Source of the DNA: Tyto alba | Lineage: Eukaryota; Chordata; Aves; Strigiformes; Tytonidae | DNA length: 64,000 nt | Assembly (NCBI RefSeq): GCF_018691265.1 | Contig: NW_024881313.1 | Coordinates: 8,771,501 to 8,835,500 of the forward strand | Direction: 5' to 3' | In this document: one piece after another, positions 60,901 through 64,000 of the stretch | Position numbering within the stretch: position 1 is the stretch's first letter | How the letters are laid out: each line of letters begins with the position of its first letter | Program-made: the position numbers and the translations under genes | Notes under the pieces: model-generated | The model's input: only the letters and a program-made list of their open reading frames with translations | Told to the model about the DNA's origin: nothing | The model's database searches: none

Positions 60901-63568
60901 ATACAGTGGGATAACTTTTTTTTTTTTTCTTCATTGAGTTGCACGCTTGGGAGAATGATGTAAGGCTGCCACCTAGTGTTTTTATATGATTTGTTGCTTA
61001 TGTGAATGCTGGATCTGGGTTCTTGCCAGTTTTGATTGACTGCCCTCTGAGACATTTCTGCTTCTTATTTCCATGTCTAGATTTTGCAGTAGACTTCCCT
61101 CTTTTCCAGAGTAACTTATCACTTTTTCTTTGAGGGAAGAAAGAGCAAGTGAGGGTCAAAACACAAAAAAGGAAGTGTTGTAGAAGGATTCTTCTATAAC
61201 TAAGTAGGTATCTGAGACAATTCAGGTAGTGGAATACTTAGTGCAGAGTAAAAGCCATCACTGACGTCTAGCTTTGTTAAACCTATAATGTACAAGTGCC
61301 TTTTCAGTGTGACTGGTAAGGCATGGACAATATAAGTATCTCTGCATCTTTTTGATATCATTAAGGAAATAGTTCTATGCAAATCTAATAGGCTAGCATC
61401 AGAAAATAAGTCACTATGTGCATTGTTGGAGATGCACACTAATTACCTTTCATATAAGCTGTGGAATCAGTTGTTGGTGATACTAGGTCACTTGTTTCAA
61501 GTGAAATGTATTTTCTCATTTATGCATATACTGCAAATTCAAAAGAAAATGGTTTTGTTTAGGTGTCTTCCAAAATGATAGAAAGTATGACTGAAAAGGA
61601 CCTGAGGAATATTTTAGTTTTAGGATGTAGACTGTTTATATTGGGATTTGTCAAATATCTGTGAAAATGTCATGAATCAGAATGCTATTCCAGATACTAA
61701 TGTCAACCTTAAAGTAGTTCAAGCATAAATATTAATGTGGTGCGAGAGAAGTATTTTACAATATTTGATTTGTTTTCAGTGGATAGGCAATTAGGAGACT
61801 GATATATTTCTTCACTTTACCATGTTTACTATCAGTGTGGTTCTTGGTAAGGAGGAAGGAGAGGTAGAAATTTATTGTTGTTTTTTGTGTTCAGGATAAA
61901 ATAATTCGTTTTCATGGATGTCCTTTTCTGATAGGTCAAAGGAAACAGACTGGCAGCCTTATTTCACTACACGACTTGTCGATGACTTTGGCACTCATCT
62001 TCGAGTTTTCAGAAAAGCTCAGCAAAGAATAGCAGAGAAAGGTGATCAGATGAAAGGTAAAGTAATGATTTAAATATTTTTTTGTTTGAATCTGAGTAGT
62101 CATGTATCTTACATGTATGGAATGTAGTTACCTTTATTTCATAATTCAGATTTACTCTTGAGTTTCTAATCTTTACGAAAAAGAATGTTTCTTTTTATTT
62201 TCTCTTGTATAGACCAAGCTGAGGAACTTGTAGATACATTCTTTGAGGTTGAAGTTGAAATGGAGAAAGAAGTCTGTCGTGATCTAGTCTGCACTTCTCC
62301 CAAAGATGAAGAAGGTCTCTCAATATTATCTTCTAAACTTATTTTAGTGAAGGAGACTAAATTAAAATATTAACAATTGTGTTCACAGTATGAAATACGC
62401 TGAAATCTTAGCAAGTGACTTTCAAAACATTATTATCTACTCTACATGTCTATTTCCTCTAATTTGCGCATATTAATGCTATAATTATAATGTAGTAAGT
62501 ACATATTTAGCTATTCCTCTTTTCGTTGGAAAACTTTTAAGATAGAAATATGTTTTCTGGGAGGCAGGGGATGGCTTTGCAGATTCTTAACTGCTTTTTG
62601 TTAGGTATCTCTTCCTTATAATGAAGACTCCATAGTCTTCATTAAAAAAAACCACTATTTTTTTGGACAAAATGTGAAGGAGGGAAAAAACCCTATATAT
62701 GTTAAATAAGGAAAATACATTGGAGTTTTTTGGTTCTTAGAATTTGGCTTTCTTTTGTCTAAATTTTGGGACTCTAGATCTGTCTCAGGTTAACATCAGT
62801 ACTGCTTATATTCAGTCTGAAAGGTGTTACTGTGATGCTTGGACTATAAGAATTTATATGACTATATTTCAATTTCATTTTAAGGATTTATCTGTTATTT
62901 TTTATAATATCAAGTAAGATGTGAAACAACATTATACAAACTTGTGCTGAGAGTTTTTTGTTCTCCCTCCCTAGGATTCCTAAGGGATCTGTGTGAGGTT
63001 TTACTGTATATATTGCTACCTCCTGGAGACTTCCAGAACAAGATCATGCGATACTTTGTCAGGGTAAGTACAGACTCTAAAAGCCATCCAAATTCTTTGT
63101 TTCAATGCCATAAAAAATTTCAAATCTCAACTGCTCTTCTTATTTTATTTTGTAAAATTGATCTAGTTTAATATTAGGTTATTTTAAACGCAGTACAATC
63201 TTGATAAGTATTTAATAGCAGCAAACAATTTGTGTGAAATGTTTTTGAAGTTTCTTTTACCTCTAGCAGCATTAGAAAAGCGTGATAAAATGGATGTTGT
63301 TTTTCTTAAGGTATTAACATCTAATGTTAATTGTGAAGGGAGTGTGTTAGTGCCTATTGAATGTTTTCTGTAATAACAGATTTTTTTTTTTATTTATCTT
63401 CTACACAATGATTTTGAAATTGTTGCAGTTATATTAGCTTTACAAATAAATGTATAAAATGATTTATTATCTTTTATTTTTCAGGAAATCCTCTCCCGAG
63501 GAATTCTTCTTCCATTAATAAACCAGCTTAGTGATCCTGATTATATTAATCAGTATGTCATATGGATG
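29024..63568 (+). CDS. SNX13: SNX13 (sorting nexin 13), 5' part: exons 1-9 of a gene running off the right edge
   Basis: Spliced frame from exons 29024-29035, 48222-48334, 53819-53921, 58933-59022, 59440-59561, 61935-62056, 62213-62314, 62975-63063 and 63485-63568: 837 nt, 279 codons, no stop, all introns GT-AG. From memory of the family the product is nearly identical to the N-terminus of vertebrate SNX13, about 960 residues in full. Residues 10-51 are hydrophobic with a Gly-Pro kink (GPF at 25-27) and form the N-terminal ER membrane anchor. From about residue 97 the PXA domain follows (ANIIDEPLQQ, FSLRDYVQYWY, DWQPYFTTR, VDDFGTHLRVF, SRGILLPLINQLSDPDYIN). The RGS, PX and nexin-C domains lie outside. 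Known of the family: SNX13, with SNX14, SNX19 and SNX25, links ER to endosomes/lysosomes and lipid droplets and affects endosomal sorting and cholesterol handling; its RGS domain was reported to act on G-alpha-s. The start at 29024 matches the MLxExSLSIWGWGS N-terminus and has A at -3. Confidence 0.96.
30947..30995. repeat. T38-C11 homopolymer tract
   Basis: About 38 T followed directly by 11 C, a pure polypyrimidine run on the + strand of about 49 bases. Confidence 0.85.
33855..33882 (-). repeat. C-rich tract, quadruplex-capable on the - strand
   Basis: C8-GCCA-C10-A-C4 on the + strand, so the - strand has G4, G10 and G8 runs with short spacers. It lies in intron 1, on the non-transcript strand. 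Confidence 0.75.
36741..36818 (+). mobile_element. CR1 LINE 3'-tail fragment
   Basis: Contains ATGCAGGGGGGTTGGAGCAA, then GGTCCCTTCCAACCCAAATC and a terminal ATTCCATGATTATGA. These are the conserved end of avian CR1 elements. Very short 5'-truncated copy. Confidence 0.88.
38430..39250 (-). mobile_element. CR1 LINE ORF2 (reverse transcriptase) fragment, - strand
   Basis: On the - strand, broken frames read as CR1 RT: 'YLDFSKDFDTI' (about + 39115-39150), 'RLEKWADRNFMELKK' (about 38760-38815), 'QQCAFVAKAANSILPCI' (about 38600-38650) and a 'LESCVQFW'-like end near 38460-38500, in the correct order. The YxDD region is degenerate. Frameshifts and stops show a dead copy. Similarity may go on to about 39500 but is weak. 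The frames 38370-38759 and 39188-39499 (-) belong to it. Confidence 0.82.
39941..40005. repeat. TG/TA-rich microsatellite
   Basis: TGTGTGTGTATGCATATAAT followed by TATGTATATGTG and ATATATAAACACATATA units. Confidence 0.65.
42879..42938 (+). repeat. GTTTT-rich low-complexity tract
   Basis: Irregular (GTTTT)n/(GTTT)n array of about 60 bases. The complementary frame at 42836-43048 (-), Lys/Thr-rich, is an artefact of this tract. Confidence 0.75.
44171..44270 (+). repeat. near-perfect inverted repeat, 43-bp arms, 14-nt loop
   Basis: The left arm (44171-44213) and right arm (44228-44270) are complementary at 40 of 43 positions, one of the other three being a possible G-U pair. The spacer is GGGAGGCAAAGGGG. 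The inner 25 bp pair perfectly and each arm contains CACGTG. In transcripts of either strand this gives a hairpin of about 100 nt, the size and shape of a microRNA precursor. In DNA it could extrude as a cruciform. It lies in SNX13 intron 1. It might also be the remnant of a small foldback element. Overlapping frames are not genes. Confidence 0.9.
46384..46424 (+). repeat. direct duplication of TTAAACTTACAGTAAACT
   Basis: Two copies separated by a few bases (about 46384-46402 and 46406-46423). Confidence 0.7.
47105..47192. repeat. TA/TG/GATA-rich microsatellite region
   Basis: TATATATATGTACATACACA, then CTATCTAGATAGATAAATG, then TGTGTGTGCATATACATACA: a compound imperfect microsatellite. Confidence 0.7.
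48222..48334 (+). CDS. SNX13: SNX13 exon 2 (residues 5-42), membrane anchor
   Basis: 113 nt, acceptor TTTACAG, donor GTAAGT. It encodes SLSIWGWGSLG followed by the strongly hydrophobic stretch ending CFVGG, including the Gly-Pro-Phe kink, and ends 2 nt into codon 42. This is most of the N-terminal membrane anchor that holds SNX13 in the ER. Confidence 0.96.
48335..53818 (+). other. SNX13: SNX13 intron 2 (5,484 bp)
   Basis: Donor GTAAGT, acceptor TGATTTTAG. AT-rich. A poly-A tract of about 21 A lies at 51922-51942. A CpG-containing patch at about 49575-49640 is listed as a finding. No nested gene seen. Confidence 0.92.
51922..51942. repeat. poly-A tract (about 21 A)
   Basis: Homopolymer within intron 2, with no recognisable retroposon body. 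Confidence 0.8.
53819..53921 (+). CDS. SNX13: SNX13 exon 3 (residues 42-76)
   Basis: 103 nt, donor GTAAGG. It completes the second half of the membrane hairpin (GGFVVTLLFG) and the following polar stretch with KYLEQCEHSFLP, ending in phase 0 at Lys76. Confidence 0.96.
57315..57380 (+). mobile_element. CR1 LINE 3'-tail fragment, diverged
   Basis: GAGCAGGAGGTTGGACAAGG followed by GTGACTTCCTGAAGTCC parallels the CR1 3' UTR, with a decayed tail (ATCGTATGAG). Confidence 0.72.
58621..58788 (+). mobile_element. CR1 LINE 3'-end fragment
   Basis: GTTGCCCAGAGAGGTTGTAG to GGTCCCTTCCAAACCATTCT, ending in the ATTCTATGATGCTGTGATTA tail: the well-conserved last 170 bases of avian CR1. It ends about 145 bases before the exon 4 acceptor. 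Confidence 0.93.
58933..59022 (+). CDS. SNX13: SNX13 exon 4 (residues 77-106)
   Basis: 90 nt, symmetric phase 0/0, acceptor TTTCAAG, donor GTAGGT. Encodes the basic linker (EEMKREARPIKIDRR) and the start of the PXA domain (ANIIDEPLQQ). Skipping it would keep the frame. Confidence 0.96.
59440..59561 (+). CDS. SNX13: SNX13 exon 5 (residues 107-147), PXA domain
   Basis: 122 nt, acceptor TACTTTCAG, donor GTAAGA. Encodes VIQFSLRDYVQYWYYTLSDD and the next helix. The FxxRDYVxxWY block is a PXA hallmark. Intron 4 before it is only 417 bp. Confidence 0.96.
59562..61934 (+). other. SNX13: SNX13 intron 5 (2,373 bp)
   Basis: Donor GTAAGA, acceptor TTTCTGATAG. AT-rich with T runs near 60680 and 60918-60930. 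No gene or recognised repeat. Confidence 0.9.
61935..62056 (+). CDS. SNX13: SNX13 exon 6 (residues 147-188), PXA domain
   Basis: 122 nt, donor GTAAAG. Encodes DWQPYFTTRLVDDFGTHLRV and a basic helix (FRKAQQRIAEK). The D-W-x-x-Y/F pattern with the following D-D-F-x-x-H is typical of PXA domains. Confidence 0.96.
62213..62314 (+). CDS. SNX13: SNX13 exon 7 (residues 188-222)
   Basis: 102 nt, so its loss would not shift the frame. Encodes the acidic helix DTFFEVEVEMEKEVCRDLVC and SPKDEE. The donor is unusual: GAAG followed by GTCTCT at 62315. The next exon completes Gly222 as in known SNX13, so this junction is supported by the protein. Confidence 0.93.
62315..62974 (+). other. SNX13: SNX13 intron 7 (660 bp) with weak donor
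   Basis: Begins GTCTCTCAAT, a poor match to GTRAGT after the invariant GT, and ends CTCCCTCCCTAG. If retained, the frame adds 19 residues and stops at TAA 62371-62373. Confidence 0.85.
62975..63063 (+). CDS. SNX13: SNX13 exon 8 (residues 222-251), PXA domain
   Basis: 89 nt, acceptor CCTCCCTAG, donor GTAAGT. Encodes FLRDLCEVLLYILLPPGDFQ and NKIMRYFVR. The hydrophobic LLPP-x-D-F segment is a conserved PXA element. Confidence 0.96.
63064..63484 (+). other. SNX13: SNX13 intron 8 (421 bp)
   Basis: Donor GTAAGT, acceptor TTTATTTTTCAG with a T-rich pyrimidine tract. Nothing else recognised. Confidence 0.93.
63485..63568 (+). CDS. SNX13: SNX13 exon 9 (residues 252-279), end of PXA domain
   Basis: 84 nt, symmetric phase 0/0, donor GTAAGA. 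Encodes EILSRGILLPLINQLSDPDY and INQYVIWM. The R-G-x-L-x-P-x-I-x-x-L-S-D-P block is the most conserved PXA signature. Confidence 0.96.
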
Positions 63569-64000
63569 GTAAGATTTATAATGTTTAAAATGAGTGATGT
63601 TTCCAGAATATTTTCATATGAAGCTTTATTTGTGTTCCCTGTATCATGGCAGATAGGTATCTGGTAGAAAAGTTACCAATGGATGTATTGTCAGAGATGG
63701 TGAACTTCTGGCTGCTATATTAAATTATATATTTTAATATATACTTATACATATATACATATGTACGTATAAACACACTCACACTTTATCTGTATTGTAT
63801 GTACTCTGTGTTGTACTAGTTTGGCAAAAGTTGCCTGACTGAGGATAGATGTGTAACAAAGTGTAAAGCTGAGTCCTCCGACTCTTTTACTCGCTGTTCA
63901 GGATGTATGGCAGTAACCTTGGAAGATTTTTCCTTGACTACATTGTGTCCTTTAAAGCTTAAGAGGCCTCCAGAATGATGAGTGGTAAGACTGCGTTTTT
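63569..64000 (+). other. SNX13: SNX13 intron 9, 5' part, running off the window
   Basis: Begins GTAAGATTTA. A TA/TG-rich microsatellite lies at about 63718-63782. No further exon is visible before the edge. Confidence 0.85.

Noticed and set aside
62185..62373. Single 62-codon ORF over exon 7
   Set aside because: The start lies in intron sequence. Only 62213-62314 is exonic; the tail is considered only as a possible intron-retention product.
1..64000. CRISPR arrays, operons, phage or plasmid genes, rRNA and canonical tRNA genes
   Set aside because: None seen. The sequence is vertebrate nuclear DNA with introns, CR1 elements and LTRs.

Overview
The window is nuclear DNA of a bird. Evidence: vertebrate GT-AG exons, a CpG-island promoter, CR1 LINE fragments on both strands, several ending in the CR1-type 3' tail, and LTRs of kinds common in neognath birds. 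Most of the sequence is AT-rich and non-coding. There is no sign of bacterial or plasmid organisation. The species cannot be fixed from sequence alone.

The only protein-coding gene I can support is SNX13 (sorting nexin 13, RGS-PX1) on the + strand. Its 5' part is here: a CpG-island promoter and exon 1 (start codon 29024), then coding exons 2 to 9 ending at 63568. Together these give 837 nt or 279 codons in one open frame, with all junction phases agreeing. They encode the N-terminal membrane hairpin and most of the PXA domain. The RGS, PX and C-terminal nexin domains lie beyond the right edge.

Layout: (1) 1-28.4 kb is intergenic, upstream of SNX13. It has no convincing gene but holds a small CR1 tail (about 1.13 kb), a truncated LTR (1940-2600, +), an LTR (3371-3961, -), a degenerate CR1 ORF2 copy (about 5.27-7.02 kb, +) and a 1072-bp solo LTR (10190-11261, -) with an exact 5-bp target duplication. 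(2) 28.5-29.55 kb is the CpG island with GC boxes, a CCAAT box, a YY1-type site and two short upstream ORFs. (3) 29.0-48.2 kb is the 19-kb intron 1, with a CR1 RT fragment on the - strand (about 38.4-39.25 kb), a CR1 tail (36.7 kb), homopolymer tracts and a near-perfect 43-bp inverted repeat (44171-44270). (4) 48.2-64 kb holds exons 2 to 9 and shorter introns with two more CR1 tails.

The most interesting observations are the long hairpin in intron 1, the upstream ORFs in the SNX13 leader, the poor donor after exon 7 with an in-frame stop in the retained intron, and the solo LTR with intact ends. I did not find a convincing previously undescribed system. Nearly all other open frames look like chance ORFs or frames inside repeats.
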